From: an uncultured Mycoplasmatota bacterium
GTDB taxonomy: Bacteria; Bacillota_I; Bacilli_A; RF39; UBA660
Reading direction: 5' to 3'
Length of the DNA: 6,923 bases
Assembly: GCA_900552495.1 (NCBI GenBank)
Contig: URZY01000020.1
Location: 1 to 6,923, forward strand
Shown: positions 1 to 6,923 of the stretch, one piece after another
Position numbering within the stretch: position 1 is the stretch's first letter
Layout: each line of letters begins with the position of its first letter
Translations under genes and position numbers: made by a program
The notes under the pieces: model-generated
Seen by the model: only the letters and a program-made list of their open reading frames with translations
What the model was told of the DNA's origin: nothing
The model's database searches: none

Positions 1-84
1 GGATTTTTTGCTTTTTTTGTATATGAGTGGTGTCACATCAATTGTAACTCTACAAAAAACTTAGATGATTATTGTAAATTAAAA
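1..84. other. AT-rich intergenic leader upstream of essC, no gene seen
   Basis: No open reading frame with a ribosome binding site is visible here. The first 19 bases hold two T runs (TTTTTT and TTTTTTT separated by GC), which could be the uridine tract of a terminator belonging to a gene left of the window; the stem itself is not present, so this is inference. Positions 39-49 (CAATTGTAACT) match 10 of 11 bases of one half of the palindrome region upstream of the protease gene (5073-5083). Confidence 0.4.
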
Positions 85-113
85 CTGACTTTTAATAAAT
101 AATATGCTATACT
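85..113 (+). promoter_or_regulatory. Predicted sigma-A promoter of the essC-esaB operon
   Basis: The -35 box is CTGACT (85-90, 4 of 6 consensus matches) and the -10 box is TATACT (108-113, 5 of 6), separated by the ideal 17 bases. The -10 is preceded by TGC (105-107), giving an extended -10 element. Transcription would start near position 120, leaving a 5' leader of only about 25 bases before the start codon, so there is no room for a riboswitch downstream of it. A promoter directly before essC means this pair can be expressed apart from any upstream type VII genes. Confidence 0.7.
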
Positions 114-132
114 AAATTATAGTAGAAAGAAT

Positions 133-137
133 AGGAG
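133..137 (+). promoter_or_regulatory. Ribosome binding site that fixes the essC start at TTG 146
   Basis: AGGAG lies 8 bases before TTG 146-148. The more upstream GTG at 137 overlaps this Shine-Dalgarno sequence, so it cannot be served by it and has no other purine-rich site at a proper distance. This sets the start at the TTG, giving a protein beginning MRVFILDKQK. Confidence 0.75.
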
Positions 138-145
138 TGGTTACT

Positions 146-3100
146 TTGCGCGTTTTTATATTAGACAAACAGAAAATAACAAAATTTAACCTCCCAGAAC
201 AAGTATCAGGAGTATATGCAATTGATTATTTACCCGTTGATTCTAAAATTAAGCGTACAGTTAGTGTTGAAGCCCAAAATAATCAGTGGATTATAAAAAG
301 TAACGGTAGTGTTAATATAGTTAGTGGTAACATGATTCAAGATACTGCTGTTCTTGAAGAATATCAATACCAACCAATTCAAATAAAAGGCAAGAATGAT
401 GTCATAGGAATATACTGTCTTCCAAGTGTCGAAGAAAACTTAACTAGATATGGAATCCAAAATGGAGCCATTACCATTGGTTCAGCCAATGACGTTAGTA
501 TAAGTTATTTAAATGTTTATGTTTCCCAACACCATATTTCTATTAATCCAACAAAAAACGGTGAATATATTATTACCGCAGTAGATGAAGATGGCCATTA
601 TGCATATTTAAATGATAAACGTTTAACACAAACAAAATTAAAAGTGGGCGACGTTATATTCTTATATGGATTAAAAATCATTTGGATGGGAAACTTTGTT
701 CAAATAAATCAACCTCCTAAGGATAAATTATACATCAACAATTTTAATTTATCAGCTTATGTCGAAACTAATGTCCAAGACAATACTAAAACAGATCCTG
801 TCAGTGATGAAGAAATGGCAATAGAATTATATACAGATCGAGATTATTTCTTTCATACACCTCGTTTAACTCAAAGTCTTGTTGAAGAAGAAATAACTAT
901 CGACGCTCCACCTCAATCACAAGAACAAGAAGAACTACCATTTTTGTTAACCTTAGGTTCAATGATTACTATGTTATCAACATCAGTAATGAATGGTTAC
1001 ACAACTATTTATGGAATTACAAGTGGAACAAAAACATTAAAAGATTCCATTCCTGGTCTAGTAATGTGTGCAAGTATGTTAATTGGTGGACTAATAATGC
1101 CAAGAATTACCACTGTATACCAAAAGAAACAGGCCAAAAAGAAAGAAGTCAAAAGGCAAACAAAATATACAGCCTATGTCAAAGAGAAAGAAGAAGAAAT
1201 AAATTTAAAATTATTAAATCAAGCTCAAATACTAAGAACAAATAATATTGGTTTAGCAGAATGTTATAGTCTTGTTTTTAGTAAAAGTAAAACTGCTATT
1301 TGGAACCACGAAATAAGAGACTCTGACTTTCTAAACGTAAAGGTTGGTACAGGAAACTGCCCTGCTAAATTAAAAATATCAGCTCCTCAAAAAACCTTTA
1401 CATTAGATGAAGACAACTTAGTAGAACTAGCTATTGATGCCACTTCTAAATCTCATACATTAGAAAATGTTCCAATTACATTTTCCTTTGCCAAGCACCA
1501 TATAAATGCCTTTATCTGTAATTCCAGTTATAATCAAGACTTTCTAAATGGTATATTTTTACAATTAATGGCTTACCATAGTGCCCAAGATCTAAAAATT
1601 GTTTACATGTTTATAAATGATAAAACACATTTAGATTTTAGTTACATAAAGTTTGCACCACATTGTATTAGTGACGACAAACAAATACGTTTTTATGCCG
1701 ATAATATAATAGACATAAAAAAAATATCTAATCACCTAGATGGCATCTTTCAGGCTAGAAAAAAAGAATTCTATGGTAAAGAAAAAAAAGAAGATAATGA
1801 TGAAAACATTGGTAAAGATGTAGATAAGGCTAACGAATATAAAAATTTTGATTGCTATTATGCTATTGTCACAAATGATTATACAGCAATTAAAGATGTC
1901 CCTATAATTAAAAAAATTATTGAAACTACACCAAATCTAGGTTTTTCGTTAACTATTATTGATGATTCATTACAAAGTCTTCCAAATGAATGTAGTGCTT
2001 TTATTGACTTACTAGATAAAGAAGGTTGTATCATTGAAAAAGAATTGAACAATCAGTTACGTTTTGTTCCCGAAATAGTAACAGGTATGAATATGCGAGC
2101 CGTTGTCAATCGACTAGCTAATATTCCAATTTCTTATGTCGATGAAGAATCTTCCTTACCTACAAGTATGTCATTCCTAGAAATGTATAACGTTGCCAGA
2201 CTAGAACAGTTAAATATACGTAATAGATGGAAAACTAACGACCCAATTACATCACTATCAGTTCCTATTGGTGTTCATACCAGCGGAGATTTATTCACCC
2301 TAGATTTGCACGAAAAATATCATGGTCCTCACGGATTAATTGCTGGATCAACTGGTTCTGGTAAATCCGAATTTATTGTAACTTATTTACTATCAATGGC
2401 CGTAAACTTCCACCCCGATGAAGTACAATTTGTACTAATTGACTATAAAGGTGGAGGCTTAGCCATGGCTTTTGACAACCATGAAACAGGAAAAAGAATT
2501 CCACATGTCGTTGGAACTATTACAAATCTTGATACCGCTGAAATGAATAGAACCTTAGTATCCATAAATTCCGAACTAAAACGCCGTCAACGGATGTTTA
2601 ATGATGCTAAAAGCGTAACCGGCGAAAGTACCATCGATATTTACAAATATCAACGTTATTATCGTGATGGTGTCTTAGAAAAACCTATATCTCATCTATT
2701 TATTGTCAGTGATGAATTTGCTGAGCTTAAGTCCCAACAACCAGAATTTATGAATGAACTTATTTCCACAGCCAGGATTGGACGTTCCTTAGGTGTACAC
2801 CTAATTCTTGCAACCCAAAAACCATCTGGTGTTGTTAATGACCAAATTTGGTCAAATACTAAATTCCGTGTCTGCTTAAAAGTAGCTGACCGAAGTGACA
2901 GTATGGAAATGTTAAAACGCCCTGAAGCTGCTAGCATTAAAGAAACTGGCCGCTTCTATTTACAAGTTGGATTTGATGAATATTTTGATATTGGTCAATC
3001 TGGTTGGGCTGGTGCTAAATACATCCCTAGTGATGCTGTTATAAAAAAAGTAGATGACTCAATTAAATTTATTGATAATGTTGGTAATGTAACACGAACA

Positions 3101-4792
3101 ATTACTGAATTAGTGAAAAGAGTAGAAAAGGCCGAAAAAGGAGATCAATTAACTAACATCGTTAAGCATATTACCCAAATAGCTGATGAAGAAAATTATG
3201 TTCCTCAAAAATTATGGCTAGACAAAATACCTGGAGAAATATATTTAGGAAATTTAAAACAAAAATATAATTACCAAGCAGAACCATATATTATTAATCC
3301 AATAATCGGAGAATATGATAAGCCAGCCGCTCAATTACAAGGTCTATTAACATTAAACTTATCATTCAATAATACTTTAATATATGGAACCAACGATAGT
3401 GGTAAAGAAGACCTATTAGCAACCATGATTTACTCCGCTATTGCGGATCATTCCCCTGAAGAACTAAACCTATACATCCTTGATTTTGGTGCCGAAACAT
3501 TAAAGGTCTTTACCAAAGCCCCACAAGTCGGAGAAGTTTGCACCGTTGAAGATCAAGAACAAATAATTAATATGTTCGTAATGATTGACAAGGAGTTGGA
3601 TAAACGTAAAGAATTATTTGTTGATTATGGTGGAAGTTATAAAACATATATTGAACAAAGTGGACATAAATTACCACTAATTACTATAGTTATTAATAAT
3701 TATGAGATTTTTACAGAAACAATGGGAAATTTTGCCGAAATGCTAACACCAATGTATCGTGATGCATTAAAAAGCGGAGTCTCTTTTGTAATAACAACCG
3801 GAGCCGCCAACAGTTTTAGACCAAGAGTTGCAGAATATTTTTCTAATAAGTTATGCTTACAAATGGCCAACGATACTGATTACAGAACTCTATTAGGAAG
3901 CGAAAAAGGATTAATTCCAGCAAAAATAAAGGGCCGTGGTATTTCAGGCATAGATGATTTAAAATACGAATTTCAAACAGCCTATATTACTAAACCCGCA
4001 AATGTTACTCAAACTATTCGTGAAGGTGTTCAAGTCCTACAAAAAAGTTATAAGACCCACGCCACTCGCGTACCTGTTCTTCCAGAATTTGTATCAGTAG
4101 AACACTTAAATCAAGATATAAAAGATCTTACAAAAGTTCCTATTGGTGTTGATATCGATACTAAATTTAATTCAACCTTTGATTTCACAAAAGACAAAAT
4201 TACCCCTATAATTGCCGAACTTATGGGAGATAAAGCCAGTTTCTTCCACAGCTTATTTCATATATTAAAGCGAATTCCACAAACAAAGGTAAGAGTCTTA
4301 GATATTATGAAATCATTTGATAACACCAAGATCCCTGTAGAATGTTATATCGATAACTTCGATGCAATAATACCGGCTCTCATTCAAGAAATGCAACAGA
4401 ATCAATCAGAAATAAAACGTGTTTATGTAATTAACGGAGTTACTAAACTTAAAGAAAAACTAAGTACGCCCAATATTCCTTTATATGAAAAGTTTTTCAA
4501 GGTTGCCAAGGAAAGTGAAAATACAATCGTTATTATCGCAGATAATGCTAAAAACTATCAAAAATTAACTATTGAAACTTGGTTTAATGATATAATTAAT
4601 CAAACTAGAGGTATTTGGTTAGGAACTGGCATTGGTGATCAAAACTTAATAAAAACTCAAGTAAATACCGACACCCGCAACTTAAACTACCAAGATATGG
4701 GCTTTATAATCGACGATGAAAAAATTACACCAATAAAAATTGTAGTCAAAGAAAAAGATAATAGAGAAGATGGTGATAATAATGAAAAATAA
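146..4792 (+). CDS. essC: EssC, FHA-containing FtsK/SpoIIIE-type ATPase of the type VIIb secretion system
   Basis: This is the membrane motor that recognises WXG100/LXG-type substrates and drives their export. It has 1548 residues, close to the usual EssC length of about 1,480-1,500, so it is complete. In order: an N-terminal beta-rich region (1-100), probably a first FHA-like domain; a clear FHA domain at about 106-180 (IGS at 111-113, SQHH at 127-130, YLNDK at 154-158, then LKVGD); two membrane helices (about 264-285 and 303-323); and a basic, charged helical stalk (325-366). ATPase 1 has an intact Walker A GSTGSGKS (734-741) preceded by HEKYHGPHGLIA, a LIDYKGGG strand (D766), Walker B IVSDEFAEL (D856, E857) and a GVHLILATQKP motif. 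ATPase 2 has GTNDSGKE (1081-1088) and INNYE (1183-1187), both degenerate. ATPase 3 has GDKASFFH (from 1361) in the Walker A position and is not recognisable as an active site. The C-terminus keeps the GIWLGTGIGDQ signature. The start is TTG 146, chosen from the AGGAG at 133-137. The gene overlaps esaB by 11 bases. Confidence 0.96.
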   Translation: MRVFILDKQKITKFNLPEQVSGVYAIDYLPVDSKIKRTVSVEAQNNQWIIKSNGSVNIVSGNMIQDTAVLEEYQYQPIQIKGKNDVIGIYCLPSVEENLTRYGIQNGAITIGSANDVSISYLNVYVSQHHISINPTKNGEYIITAVDEDGHYAYLNDKRLTQTKLKVGDVIFLYGLKIIWMGNFVQINQPPKDKLYINNFNLSAYVETNVQDNTKTDPVSDEEMAIELYTDRDYFFHTPRLTQSLVEEEITIDAPPQSQEQEELPFLLTLGSMITMLSTSVMNGYTTIYGITSGTKTLKDSIPGLVMCASMLIGGLIMPRITTVYQKKQAKKKEVKRQTKYTAYVKEKEEEINLKLLNQAQILRTNNIGLAECYSLVFSKSKTAIWNHEIRDSDFLNVKVGTGNCPAKLKISAPQKTFTLDEDNLVELAIDATSKSHTLENVPITFSFAKHHINAFICNSSYNQDFLNGIFLQLMAYHSAQDLKIVYMFINDKTHLDFSYIKFAPHCISDDKQIRFYADNIIDIKKISNHLDGIFQARKKEFYGKEKKEDNDENIGKDVDKANEYKNFDCYYAIVTNDYTAIKDVPIIKKIIETTPNLGFSLTIIDDSLQSLPNECSAFIDLLDKEGCIIEKELNNQLRFVPEIVTGMNMRAVVNRLANIPISYVDEESSLPTSMSFLEMYNVARLEQLNIRNRWKTNDPITSLSVPIGVHTSGDLFTLDLHEKYHGPHGLIAGSTGSGKSEFIVTYLLSMAVNFHPDEVQFVLIDYKGGGLAMAFDNHETGKRIPHVVGTITNLDTAEMNRTLVSINSELKRRQRMFNDAKSVTGESTIDIYKYQRYYRDGVLEKPISHLFIVSDEFAELKSQQPEFMNELISTARIGRSLGVHLILATQKPSGVVNDQIWSNTKFRVCLKVADRSDSMEMLKRPEAASIKETGRFYLQVGFDEYFDIGQSGWAGAKYIPSDAVIKKVDDSIKFIDNVGNVTRTITELVKRVEKAEKGDQLTNIVKHITQIADEENYVPQKLWLDKIPGEIYLGNLKQKYNYQAEPYIINPIIGEYDKPAAQLQGLLTLNLSFNNTLIYGTNDSGKEDLLATMIYSAIADHSPEELNLYILDFGAETLKVFTKAPQVGEVCTVEDQEQIINMFVMIDKELDKRKELFVDYGGSYKTYIEQSGHKLPLITIVINNYEIFTETMGNFAEMLTPMYRDALKSGVSFVITTGAANSFRPRVAEYFSNKLCLQMANDTDYRTLLGSEKGLIPAKIKGRGISGIDDLKYEFQTAYITKPANVTQTIREGVQVLQKSYKTHATRVPVLPEFVSVEHLNQDIKDLTKVPIGVDIDTKFNSTFDFTKDKITPIIAELMGDKASFFHSLFHILKRIPQTKVRVLDIMKSFDNTKIPVECYIDNFDAIIPALIQEMQQNQSEIKRVYVINGVTKLKEKLSTPNIPLYEKFFKVAKESENTIVIIADNAKNYQKLTIETWFNDIINQTRGIWLGTGIGDQNLIKTQVNTDTRNLNYQDMGFIIDDEKITPIKIVVKEKDNREDGDNNEK

Positions 4793-5036
4793 GGTTTTAG
4801 TTGAACTAGTAGTTCCAACAATTGAATCCAGTTTTGATATATATCTTCCTATCAATAAACGCATAGGAAACATCATCACCCTACTAAATAAAACTGTTTC
4901 TGAATTTTCAGAAGGATGCTATAAGGGAAGCGAAAAAACAGCTCTATATAATAGAGAAACAAGTGAAAAATATGATGTAAATAAACTTCTCTACGACACA
5001 GATATCAGAAATGGCACAACTCTTATTCTTCTATAA
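4782..5036 (+). CDS. esaB: EsaB/YukD-family ubiquitin-like type VII secretion protein
   Basis: A small cytosolic protein of 84 residues, matching the roughly 80-residue EsaB/YukD family, which has a ubiquitin fold without the C-terminal diglycine used in conjugation. The visible pattern fits: a first strand KVLVELVVP, a second strand SFDIYLPI, a helix IGNIITLLNKTVSEF, and a closing strand NGTTLILL at the very end. Known family members are needed for, or regulate, type VII secretion and do not act as protein modifiers. The chosen start is ATG 4782, preceded by GGTGAT (4772-4777), which pairs with the 16S tail. An in-frame ATG at 4770 would add four residues (MVII) but has a poorer site. The start lies inside essC (11-base overlap), implying translational coupling. 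In many known loci esaB precedes essC; here it follows. The assignment rests on size, fold pattern and context, because the family is weakly conserved in sequence. Confidence 0.85.
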   Translation: MKNKVLVELVVPTIESSFDIYLPINKRIGNIITLLNKTVSEFSEGCYKGSEKTALYNRETSEKYDVNKLLYDTDIRNGTTLILL

Positions 5037-5065
5037 AAACAGTTACAAAATATGTAACTGTTTTT
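5035..5065 (+). terminator. Rho-independent terminator of the essC-esaB operon
   Basis: A perfect 12-bp inverted repeat (5035-5046 with 5054-5065, core CAGTTAC/GTAACTG) has a 7-base loop and ends in a run of five T. The left arm begins within the TAA stop of esaB. The A run on the left arm means it could also act on minus-strand transcripts. Confidence 0.85.
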
Positions 5066-5068
5066 ATT

Positions 5069-5082
5069 GTAACAATTGTTAC
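5069..5082. promoter_or_regulatory. 14-bp perfect palindrome, candidate operator before the protease gene
   Basis: GTAACAATTGTTAC is a perfect palindrome. Its right half contains the -35 box (5076-5081) of the predicted protease promoter, a placement typical of a repressor site that blocks RNA polymerase. No regulator gene is in the window. It shares the GTTAC/GTAAC word with the neighbouring terminator stem, so the similarity may be partly coincidental. Confidence 0.4.
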
Positions 5083-5104
5083 TTTTCTAAAAATATGGTA
5101 AACT
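5076..5104 (+). promoter_or_regulatory. Predicted sigma-A promoter of the metalloprotease gene
   Basis: The -35 box is TTGTTA (5076-5081) and the -10 box is TAAACT (5099-5104), with a 17-base spacer. TGG at 5096-5098 supplies an extended -10 motif that compensates for the weaker hexamer. The preceding terminator at 5035-5065 implies that the protease is transcribed separately from essC-esaB. Transcription would begin around 5111, almost at the ribosome binding site, so the leader is very short. Confidence 0.6.
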
Positions 5105-5127
5105 TATATAGGATAAGGAGAAATATT

Positions 5128-6864
5128 ATGGCACAAACATATAATTATAATAATGAAAAACATGTTTTAAAAAGAATTAAAAAGGCAGGAAAAATACTAG
5201 GAATTACCCTTTTAACAACCGCAACAATTGCCATGGGTAGCTTAGGAATAAATATCTATAAAGGAATGCACCCAACAAAAGAACAAACATCATATTATCA
5301 AAATACTACATATAATGAAGTAATAAACGATCACATAGGAACAACTGTCTATAATGAATTTAACACCTATGACGAAGAAACCCCCAAGATATCTATTAGA
5401 CTATCCAATTATGATTATATGAACATATTAGATTCACTAAATAGTCAAAGCAATAATTATAGAATGTCCGAATATTATGGTTTAGACCAAGCAATAGATA
5501 TGTACAATAATACACAAGTAAATAAAAGTACAGACACATCCTTATTAACTAATGGAAGACTAGATACAAGTAAATTAATCCAGGTAGTACAAAAAAATAA
5601 TAGTGCAGTAACTGAAAACGGGAAAAACACCCTAAACGCCTTTTATCAAGATTTAAGTACTAGCGAAATAAGTATGCTATGTGAAAAAATAGCTGAAGTA
5701 GTTAACAATAAATCTAATGAAATAAATATAAAGGAACTAGCTAACACCCTAGAGAGACTAACAATGTTTAAAAGAACTGGAACAACTTCCTCAGCCTACA
5801 TTTCAACCGACTTAACATTCATATATAATCCTATAGCTACAAAGAGTAACGAAACAATAAAAGAAATAACAAATCAGGATTACGAAGGAGGCCTAGAGGC
5901 TGTAATAGATCACGAAATAATGCATTTAATTCAATATAGTTCAAACGATAACAATAATGATAATGGTATAGAAGCGGGCTTTTGTAGAATGTATAACACT
6001 CCTAGTGGTGATAAAAAAATCCCTGTTGACTCGCTTTGGTGTCCGTGGTTACTAGAAGGAAGTGCCGAACTTGGAATGGCAAATTATTTAAATATAGAAC
6101 CTGGAACATATCAAAAGAAAATATCATATATTAAGTCCTATAACTTAGCCCACTTTAATGAAAATATCGCTAGGGAAAATTCTCTTGAAAATGCTGTTTT
6201 TAATCCCACATTAGAAGAAGCATTTCAAGATTTAGGACTAGAAACAGAAAATGAAAAACAAGATTTTCTAAATTATATGTACTCAATAGAAATAACCCAA
6301 TCAGACCCAAAAGACTTTTGGGAATACTATGAATCAAAAACCGGCAATAAACCCACAGATGAAGAAAAAACAGGTATTAGAATGGACATAAGAACTGATG
6401 CCGTCAAACATTTAACAATCAGTTTCTTTGAAAATCTTACAGAGGCCATTAATGAGGGAAAAATAACAGATTTAAATACTGCCTTTTATTTAATGCGAAC
6501 TTGGGAGTTAGATACATATAACCATTTAGAATACACGCAAACCTCATCTTTTGAACATGCAAAAGACTTTATTACCTGGTATGATCAAACCCAAAATACT
6601 ATTTTAACAGCTATTGCACAAAGTAGTAACCTAGATCCAACAGAAGTAACTACAATGTACAGTGATTATAACTTACAAGTAGAAATGGAAGACGGTAGTG
6701 TAAAAGACAATTGCGATTTAAGCAATTTCAATGGCTATATGCAATACTATATAGCAGCAGCTAAGGATGATTATAAAACATCGAACTTTAGTAGAATAAG
6801 TGATGTTGCTACCAAAATAAATTCAGAAAAAACAACTACAAATTCTACCCAACATAAAAAATAA
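5128..6864 (+). CDS. Membrane-anchored or secreted gluzincin-type zinc metalloprotease, family not recognised
   Basis: A protein of 578 residues. A basic N-terminus (KRIKKAGK, 15-22) is followed by one hydrophobic segment (about 23-44). There is no lipobox and no clear AxA cleavage site, so a signal anchor with an outside C-terminal domain is most likely. The catalytic signature is HEIMH (262-266: zinc ligands H262 and H266, catalytic base E263), followed 43 residues later by WLLEGSAEL (307-315). That resembles the WLNEGFAE block of M1-like enzymes, making E310 the probable third zinc ligand (clan MA, gluzincin type). An N/D-rich loop (273-279) and two cysteines (C286, C305) lie between the two motifs. 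Before the protease core is a roughly 200-residue region rich in Asn, Tyr and Thr; after it comes a helical, acidic and aromatic C-terminal region and a polar tail. I cannot name a family or substrate. Start: ATG 5128 with AAGGAG at 5115-5120; the upstream in-frame ATG at 5011 lies within esaB and ahead of the terminator. The gene sits beside type VII genes but has its own promoter, so a functional link is inference. Confidence 0.8.
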   Translation: MAQTYNYNNEKHVLKRIKKAGKILGITLLTTATIAMGSLGINIYKGMHPTKEQTSYYQNTTYNEVINDHIGTTVYNEFNTYDEETPKISIRLSNYDYMNILDSLNSQSNNYRMSEYYGLDQAIDMYNNTQVNKSTDTSLLTNGRLDTSKLIQVVQKNNSAVTENGKNTLNAFYQDLSTSEISMLCEKIAEVVNNKSNEINIKELANTLERLTMFKRTGTTSSAYISTDLTFIYNPIATKSNETIKEITNQDYEGGLEAVIDHEIMHLIQYSSNDNNNDNGIEAGFCRMYNTPSGDKKIPVDSLWCPWLLEGSAELGMANYLNIEPGTYQKKISYIKSYNLAHFNENIARENSLENAVFNPTLEEAFQDLGLETENEKQDFLNYMYSIEITQSDPKDFWEYYESKTGNKPTDEEKTGIRMDIRTDAVKHLTISFFENLTEAINEGKITDLNTAFYLMRTWELDTYNHLEYTQTSSFEHAKDFITWYDQTQNTILTAIAQSSNLDPTEVTTMYSDYNLQVEMEDGSVKDNCDLSNFNGYMQYYIAAAKDDYKTSNFSRISDVATKINSEKTTTNSTQHKK

Positions 6865-6892
6865 AAAACCACTAGTTCAACTAGTGGTTTTT
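6864..6892. terminator. Strong, probably bidirectional terminator after the metalloprotease gene
   Basis: A perfect 14-bp inverted repeat (6864-6877 with 6879-6892) has its centre at C6878. The stable stem is ACCACTAG/CTAGTGGT with a TTCAA loop, and it ends in five T on the plus strand. On the minus strand the stem is followed by an even longer T-rich tract (complement of the A-rich 3' end of the coding region), so it could stop a convergent transcript arriving from the right. Confidence 0.85.
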
Positions 6893-6896
6893 AGGT

Positions 6897-6911
6897 AACC
6901 CTATAAGGGTT
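6897..6911. repeat. Small hairpin, 6-bp inverted repeat
   Basis: AACCCT (6897-6902) pairs with AGGGTT (6906-6911) around ATA. It has no clean T tract on either side, so it is not a convincing terminator alone. It may be part of the 3' flank of a gene that enters from the right edge on the minus strand. Confidence 0.4.
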
Positions 6912-6923
6912 TGTTACTGGCGG

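Noticed and set aside
1..55. Divergent minus-strand promoter near the left edge
   Set aside because: A TATACA-like -10 can be read on the minus strand, but no -35 box of adequate quality sits at 16-18 bases, so it is not supportable.
78..96. 7-bp inverted repeat ATTAAAA/TTTTAAT around the essC -35 box
   Set aside because: Made only of A and T in an AT-rich region; expected by chance and not convincing as an operator.
2692..2937. Open frame of 81 codons on the minus strand inside essC
   Set aside because: It lies opposite the most conserved part of ATPase domain 1 (DEFAEL to the RPEAAS region), with no promoter, ribosome site or recognisable product; it is a shadow.
4682..4879. Open frame of 65 codons on the minus strand across the essC-esaB junction
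   Set aside because: It is antisense to two real genes, and its hydrophobic Ile/Phe runs are simply the complement of A-rich codons.
5011..5127. In-frame 39-residue N-terminal extension of the metalloprotease from ATG 5011
   Set aside because: It runs through the end of esaB, the terminator hairpin and the promoter, lacks a ribosome binding site, and would place an odd Cys/Asn/Tyr-rich stretch ahead of a normal signal-anchor N-terminus. ATG 5128 has a strong AAGGAG.
5470..5495. YxxxD motif (YYGLD) in the metalloprotease as a type VII export signal
   Set aside because: The true signal follows a WXG-type helical hairpin near a protein terminus. This copy is internal, without that context, in a Tyr- and Asp-rich protein that already has its own hydrophobic N-terminal segment.

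Overview
The window is strongly AT-rich. It uses strong AGGAG-type ribosome binding sites, one TTG start, TAA stops and TGG for tryptophan, with no in-frame TGA. This fits a low-GC Bacillota, and an uncultured gut-type Bacilli or Clostridia lineage seems more likely than a Mollicute using TGA for tryptophan. No sequence marker allows a genus call.

Layout: bases 1-145 are an intergenic leader with a good sigma-A promoter (85-113). Bases 146-4792 encode a full-length EssC, the membrane ATPase of the Firmicutes-type (type VIIb, WXG100/ESX-like) secretion system. Bases 4782-5036 encode a small ubiquitin-like EsaB/YukD protein whose start overlaps the end of essC. A terminator hairpin (5035-5065) begins on the esaB stop codon, so essC-esaB looks like a two-gene operon. 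Bases 5066-5127 hold a second promoter with an overlapping 14-bp palindrome. Bases 5128-6864 encode a 578-residue membrane-anchored or secreted protein. It carries a gluzincin zinc-protease signature (HEIMH, then WLLEGSAE) and I do not recognise its family. A strong, probably bidirectional terminator (6864-6892) closes it. The last 31 bases contain a small hairpin and end in TGGCGG, which could be the CCA end of a tRNA gene on the minus strand.

How the genes fit together: EssC powers and selects export through the type VII channel, and EsaB is a conserved cytosolic partner or regulator of that system. The other usual components (EsxA, EssA, EssB, EsaA) are not in this window. The zinc-protease gene has its own promoter. 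Its position next to the secretion genes suggests, but does not prove, a role at the cell surface linked to type VII export, such as processing of substrates, wall or host proteins, or being an accessory factor. This unrecognised protease beside the essC-esaB pair is the most novel element here.
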